Positions 24,001 through 35,654 of a stretch of 64,000 nucleotides of DNA are shown here, piece by piece. Made by a program: the position numbers and the translations under genes. The DNA is from Eimeria necatrix (Eukaryota > Apicomplexa > Conoidasida > Eucoccidiorida > Eimeriidae): contig NW_013653448.1 of the NCBI RefSeq assembly GCF_000499385.1, forward strand, positions 1-64,000, written 5' to 3'. The notes beneath the pieces were generated by a model. That model was not told where the DNA came from and did not search any database. It saw only the letters and a list, made by a program, of their open reading frames with translations. Numbering within the stretch: position 1 is the first letter of the stretch; every line of letters starts with the position of its first letter.

Positions 24001-24200
24001 ACCACCCTCTAGGGCGGCAGCAGCTGCAACAGCGGGCGCAGCAGCAGCAGCAGCTGCTGCTGCAGCAGGTGCAGCAGCAGCAGGCTGGGCTCACGGCCAG
24101 AAGTAGCAAATCGCCCCCACCTGCGACCCCCCAAGAGGCCGCGAGTTTGTCTTCTCCCGTGGCTGTCTCCAACGCGGAGGCCATCTGGGAAACAATTTAG
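17189..24200 (+). CDS. XPC/Rad4-family DNA damage recognition protein
   Basis: The pieces of a Rad4 protein occur in order over 7 kb, separated by introns. A poorly conserved Gln/Ala/Ser-rich N-terminal exon runs from 17189 to about 18940. The transglutaminase-like domain starts at 19186 ('LFVALCRALDLNARLAVLLP', after the acceptor GCGCAG). It continues with MWGEVFCPHEKRWIACVFKG (20098-20157) and ends in VRFILAVESSGELKDVTHRY (21597-21656). BHD1 is seen at 22190-22294 (EPLPTSRRGF...VLRSL). BHD2 follows at 22551-22720 (EWLPPGS...VYLRRDV...KTARQW). Next are LFAEYQTEP (about 23380) and BHD3 (about 23630-23960: GATHL, 'PAVVGFEREVG', RDGVVVVE). Stop at 24200. Rad4/XPC binds distorted DNA to start global nucleotide excision repair (family knowledge). 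The start is uncertain: 17189 is the first in-frame ATG and an upstream exon is possible. The transglutaminase fold holds an insert of more than 400 residues. Confidence 0.85.
22341..22490 (+). repeat. Telomere-like TTTAGGG array inside an XPC intron
   Basis: Consecutive TTTAGGG units at 22345-22389 decay into CTAGGG, GTAGGG and TGTGGGG variants up to 22490. The array lies inside the 256-bp intron 22295-22550 between the BHD1 and BHD2 exons (donor TTG|GTGGGC, acceptor CTGCTGCAG), with the G-rich strand as the sense strand. Confidence 0.9.
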
Positions 24201-24510
24201 AAATGCTACTAAGCTTGTTTCAATGAGGCGCAGCAATGAGCAGCTCTGCACATTCAGCTGCGCCGGCCTCGTGGCTTCTTTTTCATTGTTTGCTTCGGTG
24301 CTTGGCTTAGGAAGTTGATTTTTTAAAGAGTTTGTTCTGAAGTTAGTCTTCGTTAGCTCCGCCTGGGGGCAGGTGTACCCTGTGGCTTGGGTGTGTAGAC
24401 AGTCGAATCCAAAACAATTGCGGGCGCTACAGGCCTGCCGAAGAACTACTGAAGCTCACAAGGGCTTCAAGTTAGATATTAAACCTGCTAGCTGTAGACT
24501 AGCTTAAAAG
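24201..24510. other. Convergent 3' intergenic region
   Basis: About 310 bp between the XPC stop (plus) and the kinase stop (minus). It is free of CAG tracts and moderately AT-rich. It should hold both polyadenylation signals; I identify none with confidence. Confidence 0.5.
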
Positions 24511-25489
24511 CTAGAGATCGGCTGCTCTGTTGCTCCTTGCGGAGCAGCTGCCGTACGGGTTGAGTGACTGGGGCCTTGGGAGCTGCTGCTGCTGCTGCAA
24601 CTGCTGCTGCAGATGCTGCTGCGGCTGCAACTGCTGGGAACTTTCACAAGGCTGTTGCCTTGCCTGCTCTGTGCAGGGCTGTCCGGAGATGAGGCAATTG
24701 GTTATTTTCGCTGCAGCTGTCGCTGCGCTTTTGTGCTGCTGCCGGCACTGGTCTACCTGTTGATGTAGCTGCTGCAGTTGCTGCAGCGGATTTTTGACAA
24801 GCCTTTGCAAGAAGGAAACAGCAGCCGCGGCTGCTGAGGACGGAGCTTCGGGCTGCTCCTGCTGCTGCTCCTGCTGCTGCTCCTGCTGCTCGCTCTCTCC
24901 AATTCTTTCATACCTTCCCAGGCCATAGGCACTCCGCGGAAGACACCGGGGGCTAGCAGTAGCAGAACGGGGAGTATCTGCTGCATTGGAAGACACGCTG
25001 CAGCCCGAAAGGAATGTGGGGTTTACTGCAGCGCTGCACCCGGATGCTGGGGCGACCCTAAAGCTGCTGCAGTGGCCCGTGTCTGGGGAAGCTACTGCAG
25101 CTGCTGCTGCTGGTGCTGCTGCTGCTCCTGGTGCAAGGCCACCAGCCAGGAGGTTCGGGGCTACCACGTGGGCAAGCTGCAAGCGAGGCACAACGACGCC
25201 TCGGCGACTCAAGACCGAAGGGCTTTCTTGGCAGCTGCTGGCCGAATTGCTGCTGCCCCTCATTGCTGCTGCGGGCGCTGCTGGGTTTGCTGTAATCGCT
25301 GCTGCCCCGTGAGAGGTCGCTTCACCAGGCCCATCAGCCTCTGAGACCTCTAGGCACCCCAGGACGAGAGTTCTGCTGCTGACGGGAGGAAGCTGCTGCT
25401 CTTGTGTTTCCTCCTTTTCATCAGCTCTCTTCAGCTGCAGAACGCCTGGCTGCCCGTGCTCTTGTGGTGTAGATATGCACAAGTGCTTT

Positions 25490-25528
<39 letters not shown>

Positions 25529-28500
25529 ATGAGCCTCACCGCGCGCTTCTGGTGGAGCTGGAGCTGCAGCATCTGCAGCTCTTTTTGCTGCTTCTCCCGC
25601 TGCCTCCGTTTGCACTCAATTTCCAGCTGCTGCAGCTGAAGCTCTCTGTGTTGCTGCTGCAGCTGTCGCTGCTGTCTTTCGAGTTCCTGCTGCTGTGCTA
25701 GCAGCAAGATTTCACTGATGTTGTGACGCTGCAATGGAATCGGGCAAACAGCCACTGCTGCGTCTGCCTTTTGGGGGCCTCCGAGGCCCCTTGGAGAGGC
25801 TAAAGTGTGTCTTGTTTCTTGGTGGCTGAAAGCTGCATGAGCTGCAGCAGAAGGAACAAGTTGCACAAAGTCCGTCGCATGCGGACGTCTCGGAGTGCAG
25901 AAGATCTCTGCAGCGTAGATCCTTCCCTGAGAAAGCTGGCAGCCTGTGCTGCTGCTGCTGCCGTCTGTTGACGCTGTAAGGGGAGATCGGTCTGGCGCTC
26001 CATTGTTGCTGTTCCTGCTGCAGCTGCTGCTGTCGCCACTGGGCGCTGTGGGCGGGGTGCTGCTGCTGCAGCTGCTGGGCGCCACTGCAGGTGACGGCAC
26101 CCACGGGTTTGCTGTTGGGAGAGACCCCTCGAAGGCAGCCTGCGCCGTCTCCGCTAAAATTACTTTGCTGCTGCTGCTGTTGTTCCCGCTGCTGTATCTT
26201 CTTTCTGTTGCACACCTGCTGGGGCTGTAGTTGTAGATCGGGAGGTCCACAAGGTGCAGCGGAGGAACTGTAGGCTTGATTTCCTGGCAGCTGTAATCGT
26301 AGTGCGCTTGCAGTTGATGCTGCTGATTCTGCCCTTGAGGTTGCTGCAGCTGCTTTTGCTCGTGTTGCTGCTGCTGCTGGGGCTGTTGCTGCGGGTTGCC
26401 GTCGCGAAACTGAGAGACGAAGGGCTCAGTGCCAGAGGCGTCTTTGTCGGGTGCGAACACGCCTTCTCTGTTGTCGCTCGCGCTGCTGCTATGGCCGCAG
26501 CTGCTACTGATGCTGCCGCTGCTGCTGTCGTCCTTGTTCTTGCTGCACTTGTTGCTGCTGCTGTCAGTAGGGCCCCTGCTGCGGTCGCTGCCGCTAAGAG
26601 GAGCCGGCACAGCAAGTAAAGCCTCGCACTTTTGGGGGGCTAGTCTTTCCAGAGCTCTGAGCTCCCCCGGGCATTCTATGGAGGAGATGCTCCGAGTAAC
26701 TGGCGGTCTACAAGCTGCAGCCTCATGTCGGGTGGCCGTTGCTGCTGCTGCTGCTGCATCATCATCCTCTATGAGTGGGGCCTTGCTGAGCGCTGCAGGA
26801 GCCCTCAGGCCAATACGCACGCAGCGCCGGCCCCAAGTCCGGCCTAGATTAACAGCTCTTGCAGTGCTGCAGGTATCAGCTCTGTAGGAGGTGTGGGGGC
26901 CTCCTGGGAGTCCGTGTGGATTTGCTCCTCCTAGAAGTGCTGCTGCGGCGTTGACTGCGCGCCGCCAAGTTGCTTCTCTGGTCCCTTGGGCGCTACTGTC
27001 TCTCCAGTAACCCCTTGACTCGACGACGCGGTGCTGCTGCTGCTGCTGCTGCTGTGGCTGCTGATGGTGCTGCTTCTCTGGTAGCCTCTGCACAAGGCGC
27101 GGCGTCGCCAGTGCTGCCACTGTGCCCAGGCCCGAGCGAATCCAGCGGGCACAAGCTGTCACGGGAGACGCTTCATGGGGCTCTGCTGCTGCTGCTGCTG
27201 CATTTCCAGCTACTGACACGGCCGCCTCTACTGCTGCTTGCGTCGATTCCTGTGCTGCTGGTTCCCCCGATGCTGCAGTTTGCTGCATTTTTGTTTCCTC
27301 ATTGCTGAGTCCGTGAAATGTAGCATTGTCGGACTGGCCATGTGTCTCAGTGTTGCTACCTGCATCACTGGTCGGTGATATCCAAGTGACCCTCCGCTGC
27401 TGCAGCTGTTCTTGCTGTTTCTGGAGGTGCAGCTGCTGCTGTGTATCTTGCTTGTGCTGCACCGGCAGCGCAGTTGCTGCCCCCTGAGAGTGTATGCTAA
27501 TGGACTGTGGAGAGGTGGCTTCGCTATTCAGCTGTAGACTGGGTTGATTTTGCTTGAGAACCTGCTGCTGCTGCTGCTGCTGCTGCATCTGCTGAAGCAG
27601 AGGTTGCCCACTGCCTAGCTGCTCTGATGCATCATAGGACCAAAATGGCCCCGCAAGGGATCCAGGAACTTGTCTCGCAGCAACTTGTCGGGCCTGCTGC
27701 TGCAGCCGCTCCTGCAGATCTGAGGGGCTTGCAAAGACTGTTTCCATGCATTTACCTGAGGAGGACATACTTGGGAAGTGCCGCCTGTCGAGTGCGTAGC
27801 GGCAGGGGCTTTCCCTTGAAAACGTGTGTTTGTGCAGCTGCTGGTCAATCTGCTGCAGCTTCGGCTGAATTTGCTGCCCCTGCTGCTGCCACGCTAGCTG
27901 CGAGCAGGCCTCTGCAGGGAAGGGCCCCACCAGGAACGCAGGGGAGCGCAGTAGCTGCTGTCGGCACCCTCCACCTTGAAGCAATGCCGTGGCTGCTGTT
28001 TCGTGTTGCTTTGCTGATGCTTGCTGCTGCTGCTGCTGTTGTTGCTGCAGCTGCTGTTGCATGTGTTGCTGCTGATGCTGCTGCTGACCCATGAGCTTGT
28101 AAGCAGTGAAACGCACAGACTCTGCCGTCGAGCATGCGCTAACCTCAGAGATGCCTCGTCTATTAATTTGTGGTGGATTTCTGCTAATGTTTGAGGGGCC
28201 CTTAAAGGTCTGGCCTGCAGCAGTTGCTGCGAGTGCCGGGCCATTCGTCCCTACTAGTATACTAGCAGTTGCTTTTGCTGCTGTGTCTGGCGCTGCATTT
28301 ACAGTTACCTTAGCTGGCACCACAGCAGGGCCTGCTGCGGGTGAGGCAGCTGCTGGAACTGCTACAGCTGCTATTGCTGCTGCTGGCTGCGGGCTTCCAG
28401 CATGTTGCGTCCTTGCAGGTGCGGGTCGAGGAGCTGGTGGCGCAGGGGCTTCTGCTGCGACTGCAACTGCTGAGGCGCCTGCTGCTGCAGCTGCAGCGGC

Positions 28501-30228
28501 GGCCGCAGCCGCTGCAGCTGCCGCCGCTGCAGCTGCTGCTGCTTCCTGCCTCTTGCGCTCAGCAACCCGCTGCGTGTACTGCTGCATGGCGTGGTGCTGC
28601 TGCAGGATGCGGCGCTGGTGCCTGAGGAACTGCTGCTGGTGGTGGAACTGGGTCTTCCTGCGGGCCTCCCTTTGCTGCTGCACATAAGCAACAGTGCTGC
28701 GCTCGACGGCCTGGGGAGGCGTGTGGGCCGAAACTATGCGGCGGGCCGCCACCAACTCCGCCATGAGGCCCTTGACCTTGGGGTGCCACAGCAAGCCGTA
28801 GGCAGCAGGCGGCAGCTGCAGCAGCTGGCGGGCCACCCAGGTGTGTTCAAGCACATCGTCTAGAGACCAGCGCCTCTCGGGAGATGAAGAAGTCAGGCCC
28901 ACGAAGACATCCCAGGCCTCGTAAGAAGCTCTGAAGAGCCGCGGGGGAGGTGACCTCCGCAGCCGCTGCACATCTTCCATCACCAGCGGCGCCGCCTCCG
29001 CCAGCGGCAGGTCTTTTTGCCGGCAAATGAAACGCCCCGAAGCAAACAGCAGCAAAGCCATTCCCAACGCGTAGTTGTCAATTTTCACAGTCCACGGCCC
29101 CTTGAACGTCAGCACCTCCGGCGGGTTTATCTCCAGCGTCCTGAGCAAGTCACAGCCACACTGAGCAACACACCTGCTGCTGCTGCTGCTGCTGCTGCGG
29201 GGCACAGCGCCCGCAGCAGGGCGCGAAGGCCCCAGCTGCAGCTGCGCAGCCACGGCAGCTGCAAAACGTAGATGAGCTCTGCCGTTTCCCATTTATCTGT
29301 CTACACTCACAGGTCCTTCTAGAGGCACTAAAGGCTGACTGTTGCGTCCCCTTCCCGCCCTATCCCCTACTCCCTATTTTGCTGCATCTACTCTACTTTG
29401 TTTATTTATTCACCAAACTGCAGACTCTGGGACTGTAGGCTGTGGTGCCAGTGGCCCCGCTGCTGCGTGCCTTCTGGCCTGCTGCTGCTGCGCTCAACTG
29501 GCGCCTCCGAAGCAGCATTAAGATGAATGCATGCATCAACGAACTGAAGCACATGAGGCATTTGCTGCGCTGCAGGCGGGGCGGCTCACCCGGGCCACTC
29601 GAGAGCCTGGGAGCCGCAGGCCTCCACCGTTTCGGACCAGCCGAAGTCCGCTATGAGGACTCTCTTGGTTTTGGAAAGCAACATGTTGGTGGGCTTGAGG
29701 TCTCGGTGAATGACTTTGCAGGCCTGGATGTGCAGCAGGGCCTGGAGGACTTGGAGGAAAAGGCAAAAGGCCTCGCCCTCAGAAGCACTTACGTTCTCAG
29801 CCCACACAGTGCCCCCCTCCACCAGCTCCAGCAGCAGCAGCCAGCCCTCGTGGCCCTCCACCACTTCGTGCAGCGAAACCACTCCGGGGCACTGGCAAAG
29901 GGCCAAGTTTATGATTTCCTTTTCGAACATTTCGCAGACCCGCGGCGCCGTCTCCGCGGCGAACTTGTGCGGCTGCAGCAGCTTCGCCGCAAACGCCTGA
30001 CCACTGGTCTCCTGCCGCACGCACCACACTTCTGCGTAAGTGCCACTCCCCAGCAAGTGCTGCCGCCGGTAGCCCTGGAAGCAACTCACTGGCCCCCGCC
30101 TCCGAATGGGGATCGAGTTTGGCAGCACTTCCGGCAGCCGCAGCCGGTAGCGCACGGGCAGCGGCACGCAGCGGGTCCCGGCGGGGCGTGGGGCGTTCAC
30201 GGGGGCTGCGGCGCCTGCTGCGCGCGCG

Positions 30229-30263
<35 letters not shown>

Positions 30264-30413
30264 GTGCGACGGCACTCCAGCGGCCCCGTGGGCTGGGAGT
30301 GCTGCTGCTGCTGCTGTCCGGCAGCTCGAGGCAGCTGCAGCCTGCAGCGCTGAGACAGCTGGCTCCTCACGTGGTGGAGACAGCGGCTGCTGCTGCCTCA
30401 ATGCGCAATCCAT
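24511..30413 (-). CDS. Protein kinase with very long Gln/Ala-rich C-terminal tail
   Basis: Two exons give 1,817 residues in one frame. Exon 1 is 30413-29590 (ATG at 30413; donor CCCGG|GTGAGC). Exon 2 is 29140-24511 (acceptor TTGCTCAG). The kinase domain starts near residue 121 with the loop GSGTYAEVW. It has Lys144 (FAAKLL), Glu in FEKEI (about 164-166), catalytic HRDLKPTN (Asp238) and DFG at 256-258. The splice then restores GTLEINPPEV exactly at the activation-segment end, and KIDNYALG and RRWSLDDVLEHTW follow. All key residues are present, so it should be active. The closest family is not clear; DFGW recalls Aurora-type kinases but is not diagnostic. The remaining roughly 1,350 residues are Gln-, Ala- and Ser-rich without a recognised domain. 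An exon upstream of 30413 is possible. Confidence 0.82.
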
Positions 30414-33096
30414 TGCTGCAGCCTTCAGATGACTGTCGTGGGGGCCTTCGGACAGTCTTGTTTTCACATCTGCTGAGGCAGCAGCAGCAGCTGCTGCTGC
30501 TGCTGCTGAGCCTGCGGCGACCGTAGCGGCTGCTGCTGCGGCTGCTGCTGCTGCTGCCGCGTGGCCTCAGAGCCTTGCGCTCGCCAACTGCACGCTGCCT
30601 CCCACCTAGCGCTTCTCCAGTGGCTTAAAGTTATTTTTTAATGGTATATCCACTGACGCGGAGGGAAGAAGAACCCCTAAAATGGCACAAAAAGTGGGGG
30701 CCAGTCGGCAGTGGAAGGTCCGGTGGTTATCCCCGGCCTGGCTCGGGTTGCCTGCGGCGCCGCAGCGTGTCTGTCTGGCTTGCTGCTGCAGAGACAGACG
30801 CATGCATGCGTTTTGAAGCTTAAGTGGATTAGAAGGAAAGAGGCAGCAGCAAGGAGAGGCCGATGTGTCCGCAGTCCCTCAAGCGGTGGTGTGCGGGCCT
30901 CAGGGGAGAGGGACGGCTGATGCTCTGGTGCGGCGACAGCCAAGGCAAATCAAGCGACAAACGAGTTAACTGCCCTTCTATCTTTGTTATTCTTTTAATT
31001 TCAGTGAAAAAACAAACAAATTTGGCCACTAACTCGCCAATCTTCACCCAACGGCCAGCTGGCCTCACACCGCCGACCGCTGGGCTGGGCACCCCAAGGC
31101 TGCTGCTGCTGACTGAGCTGGTGCTGCTGCTGCTGATGCTTCTGCTGCTGCCGCTGCTTGTGCTGCTGCAAGTACTCGCTAGGTGTGCTTCGAATCTTTT
31201 ATATAGAAATCAACTTATGCAGGTTCTACGCAACGTGAACTGCGAAGATGGCCGCTGCAGTTGGCAACGAATAGCGCCACCGCCATCTGAGTGGCCCGCT
31301 TTGAGACCGAGACCTCCTCAGCCTTAGGCGAAGGCGAGCAGCGGCGCCACCCCACTTTTCCTATATCTTTTACTGCTTCCTTCTATATCGTTATTGTTAT
31401 TTTGCATCTCTATAAGCCCCTTTCTGCTTTCGCCTGCACAGTTGGCATCTTTCCCTCGGCTGTACGGCGCCTCCTCTCCGCTGCATTGCACACTGTGGCC
31501 CGTGGCTGCTTCTTGCGGCGTATTTGGCTGAGTGTGAGCGCCCCACGTCTTCCGTGTCTCATTTTGTTTTCGTTCCCTCCCCCTTTATTCTCTTTTTCTC
31601 CTCGCAGGCCTCCAAGTCGCCTTCGAAATCGCCCAGTGGCGACTTTAGCTGTCTCGTTTGGCTGCCTCGCAGTGAGCCCGGCCCACAGCCAGTCTTAGTA
31701 TAGGCATTTTCCCCACAAGCTTCTGTAACTGTGTGCGGCTACAGCGCAGCCCCAGACACTCCAGTCTAGCCCTCGGGCCTGTAGAGGCCTCCCCCCCACC
31801 TGCCCGAGCAGCAGCCAGCGCAGCTCTTTGCATGCGTGTGTTGGCGCCCTAGTTAGTATGACATTGCGGGGGTGTACAGAAAGAGGAAAAGGTGCAGCAA
31901 ATCACATTTCTGGACACGAAGGCAGACAGACACATACTGGGAAAACCCAAAATAGCCCTGTAGTCTAAGTTTGCAGTCCCCAAGGCAGTAGCTTCAGGCC
32001 GCTTTTTCTGCTGCTGCAGCAGCAACAGCAATTCCCCATCACCTCTTAGGCGCGTTGCTGCTGAGAGCGGGGTGGCCTGATGCCTGAAGAGCTGAGGCCC
32101 CGTCACAGGCTGCATGCACTTGTGAGCCGCTGTTCGCACTTGGTTCTTCTTTGTTTCTGTTCTCTGAAGTGCTGCAGATTATACACTAATCTAACTAAGC
32201 CCTTTCTTTCCTGTTGCTGCTGCTGCTGCTGCTGCTCTACGCAAGCCACGGGGCCTGAGTCCACGCAAGGCTCGCCTCAGGAACAAGGCAGGCTGAGTAG
32301 GGGGAACTGCAGCGGCGCAGGTGCGCAGCAGCAGTTGCATGCAGCAGCAGCCGTAGAGCCCGAGTATGAAAGGGCTAGTCGTTGTTACGCAGCTGATGAC
32401 ACGTCGCAGCAGCGGCTGCTAGCGGCAGCAGCCACTGCTGCTGTTGCAGCAGCAGCGGCAGCAGCAGCCGTGCACACTGCTGCAGAAACACCCTAATCGC
32501 TACATTCCCTGGATAGCAGCTCCGGCTTAGTCTGTCCTGCTTGTGGAGCCTAGAGCGAGCTGCCTTGCAGCGTCTACAGCATGCAGGGCCTGGGGCTGCA
32601 GCAGCAAACCCAGCCAATCCGCCGCAGCCACAGCAGCAGCTGCACCAGCATGTTTCTTAAGCTGCAGCACCAGCTGCAAGGTCTATACAATTGAAACAAC
32701 CGTAGTCCCACTCATAGAACGGAGCTGCAGCCGCCCCCCTTGCACACTGACCCGCAGCTCAAGCGGCTGCACAGCTAAGAGCGAAAGCAGCATTAGTTGG
32801 CCCTGAGGGGCAAAGTACAGCTGCAGCACAGCTGCAGCACAGCTGCAGCACATCCACAGCTGCTGCACAGGCCCCGTAGCACGTGGGCAAGGCCGCTGCT
32901 ATGCGTTTTGCTGCGGTGTTGGGCCTGATGAGGCGCCCGAGCAAAGTGTGTGGAGACGCTGCTGCTGCAGCTGCGCCACTGAGATAGCAGCAAATGAGCT
33001 GCTGCCTGACCAATAAAGAAGCCTTCTGAAATATGGGATGCAGCAAAGCCGAGAGGCAGCAAAATTCAGCCCCTGGCCTCCAGCCTTCTTTGCTGC
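30414..33096. other. Unresolved region between kinase and V-ATPase D genes
   Basis: No conserved domain was found in 2.7 kb. Two spots have coding-like composition. On the plus strand about 32245-32496 shows a frame with sense CAG tracts and a stop at 32496 (EPEYERASRCYAADD). On the minus strand 32800-32683 shows LELRVSVQGGRLQLRSMSGT before a stop. Either could be an exon of an unrecognised gene. CTG tracts lie at 31101-31172 and 32212-32236, and a 12-bp tandem repeat (CAGCACAGCTG units) at 32819-32851. Pyrimidine-rich sequence at 31340-31620 resembles intron or untranslated DNA. Confidence 0.35.
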
Positions 33097-35654
33097 TTAG
33101 AAAACAAGGTCGTCGTCGTCCTCCCCCAGGATAGTTTCAGGCAGTAGGCCAGAAGCTTCTGTGCAGCAGCAGCAGCAGACAAGCACCAGGAAGCGTGCAT
33201 GCGCTGCGGCTTCGTCAGCCTCGGCGCTGGAATGCTGCTGCGCGGCAGCCGGGCAGCAGCCCCACAGGCCGCCCAGCAGCAAACCCACAAGAAGACGCAG
33301 CCGCAGACCCAGAAGCAAGGGTTTCGTGAACAGCTAAGGAGGGTTAAGGGTTTGAGGCACAGCCACAGGCGACTCGCAGTGAGAGGCAGCAAAAACGAAG
33401 AAAGAGTAAAATGCAAGTGGGGCTACAGAAGCCCAAAGGCAGCCACACAGACACAAGAGCACGCGAGACAAAGCCAGAGAGTCGAAGTGGGGCCCCACAG
33501 TTGCATGCAGGTCAGAACAACAAGAAACAAGAAAGAAACAAAATGCCCAGCATCAGAAGGCGCTGCAACGCCGAGACAGAGGGAAAATTTGACAGAGTGG
33601 CGAAGGGGCGAAGCAACAAACGGCCTATTTTAGAGAGATCCACAGAAAGGGCACAGACACAGTGGAGAACACTGCTGCCACGTGCAGCACAAGAGCCGCT
33701 GCTGCGCTGCTGCTGCGCTCCTGCAGCGCTGCCGCAGCTGATACGCTGGGTGTTCACGAAAAGCCTGGCTGTGCCGGTCTTTTCTGCTGACTCACTCAGG
33801 GCCTTTCCAGCCTCCTCCAGGGCCTTTTGCTCTGCCTCCTTTGCCAGCCTTTTCTTTTCTTGGATTTTCTTCAGCCTTCGGGACAACGCGAGCCAATCCG
33901 TACAGAAAGAGACCTAAACACTAAACCCTAGCAAACCCTAGATCAGGGACCACTGCGCACACTGCCACCTAGGGAGAACTTACCTGAAGAATTCCTCTCG
34001 CTCCATTTCGTCCAATTCCTTCGTTATGTAATTTATACTTTTGTCAAGCTTGGGGAGCACCACCTGCATGCAACAACCCCGAAGTCCTAAAGGCAGATTC
34101 AAAACCCTAAACCCTAAGCCCGACTCACGCTGCCTAGGGTCTAGCCTTCAAGCCCAGAGAATGGGCGCAGCTTTCTGGCCCAAAGCAAAGCCCCCGCTCC
34201 CTACACTCTAGACTTTTTGGCTGAATTGCAAACCCCGAAAGGCGCACGTTGCTGAGTGCATTGACGCGTCTGTTGGTCATTTTAATCTCCGAGTCCAACG
34301 TGAAAAAGGCTGTCTGCAGGCGCGAGCAACGAAGCCACAAGCCCTAAACCCTAAACCTTAAACCCTAGAGCCAGCCTTTCTGGCCTAGGTCCCGCCCAGC
34401 TCAAGTACCCGCCGCCCGGGATGCAGCGCAGAGGTGTGGGGCAGCAGCAGCAGCAACAGCAGCAGAAGCAGTAGCCTCGGACTTGGGCTTTAAATTGCAA
34501 AGTCTTAAGTTTAGTCCCACCTGAAGAGATGCCAGTTTGACCAGCTCCGCTAGGGCTTCTTGGTACTTATCTCGCGCCGCCAGAATCACGTGGCCGCCGG
34601 CGGAGAGGTTGATGTTCTTGAGGACTGCGCAGCCGCAAACCCTAAACCTCCGCAAGCCTACACGGCCCTAAACCCCAAACCCTAGACAATCCCTAAGCCG
34701 CCTCTTGCTCGTTAAACCCTTAGTCTCAAACCCTCAAGATTCAGGGCGCCTCCTCCTTATTCAGGACTGGCCTCCACACAGCCTTGAGGCCCACACCCCG
34801 TTGAGCCAAAACCCTAAACCCTAAACCCTCGTACAGCAAACTCCACTCACTGTCCACGGTGGGGTCGGTGGTTATTTGGAAGACTGGAAGCCGCACCCCC
34901 GCCACATTATCATAAGCGGCAGTCACGAACACCGCGGGTCTTTTGATACGCTGCAGAAACAGCCAAAGTCCTAAACCCTAAACCCTAATTCCTAGCGCTT
35001 TAAGCCCCACAGAAAACACACCCTACGCTGCTGCAGACCTGCATGAGCTGCTCCCTAAGGTCATTTCCGCCGGCCCAGGACGCCTTAGCCATGGAGAAGT
35101 GTGCCTCGTTTATTGTGTCACCAATGGACAGCTTGGTCTGCAGCAGCCACTCAATCCCAAACACCCGCAAGAGAAGCCCTAAACCCTAACCCCAAACCCT
35201 AAACACTAGGTCTCGAGCTTTGCTGCGGAGTGCGCAAAGCTTGCCTTGACAATCTCCTTTAGCATGCCACGGAAACGGGCAGAAAGAGCATCGCTCTTTT
35301 TCTTCAGCAGTTGATACCCCTGCGAGGCTCCTTTCTTCTTTTGTTTGGCGACCTGGAGAGTCCTGAAGAAGCAGAAGCAGCAGAGTCAAGAGAAAAGCCT
35401 CAGCCGCAGCTCTTGCTGCATGTGCAGTGGCATGGAAGCCAGAAGATGCTGCCGGAGCCGGCCTAGCAGCAGCTTCACAGCTAGCGACATACTAGCAGCC
35501 AGGGCAGCAGCAGCAGCCCCTGCAACAGCAAGATCATCCCACACAGCAACAGGACTGTATGACTCGCTTTCCCTTGAAGATTTCATATTCAAACTGCCGG
35601 CGAGGCGAATATGGCTTACATGCGGCTCGGCGCCACCTGAGCATCTGACGACAT
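33097..35654 (-). CDS. V-type proton ATPase subunit D
   Basis: Nine exons join into a 264-residue protein, close to the usual 245-260. Exons: 35654-35620, 35362-35245, 35137-35039, 34950-34851, 34624-34521, 34313-34248, 34063-33984, 33875-33745, 33158-33097. All junctions keep the frame. Recognisable family blocks are an N-terminal VAPSRM, LLKKKSDALSARFRGMLKEI, VAGVRLPVF, LVKLASLQ, KMTNRRVNALSN, ITKELDEMEREEFFRLKKIQ and an acidic C-terminus GEDDDDLVF. Subunit D is part of the central rotor shaft of V1, coupling ATP hydrolysis to proton transport (family knowledge). Intron 2 starts with GC (AAG|GCAAGC), and introns 2-7 each hold telomere-like heptamers. The last junction uses a weak donor (CAGC|GTATCA), so the border of exon 8 is the least certain. 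Confidence 0.93.
33914..35210 (-). repeat. Telomere-like AAACCCT units in six consecutive introns of the V-ATPase D gene
   Basis: On the plus strand, groups of AAACCCT occur at about 33914-33944, 34101-34120, 34338-34368, 34635-34690, 34806-34830, 34968-34990 and 35175-35210. Each group lies in an intron (introns 7, 6, 5, 4, 4, 3 and 2) and none in an exon. On the sense (minus) strand they read AGGGTTT. Intron 1 has none. In intron 8 one degenerate group at 33336-33352 has the opposite orientation. Confidence 0.88.

Noticed and set aside
29154..29292. ATG at 29292 as the start of the large kinase-tail protein
   Set aside because: The frame up to 29141 has no kinase content, while splicing 29590 to 29140 rebuilds the activation segment exactly, so this part is intron.
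33512..33744. Read-through C-terminus of V-ATPase D ending at 33512
   Set aside because: It is 50 or more residues too long and of odd composition; splicing to 33158-33097 restores the acidic C-terminal end typical of subunit D and the usual length.
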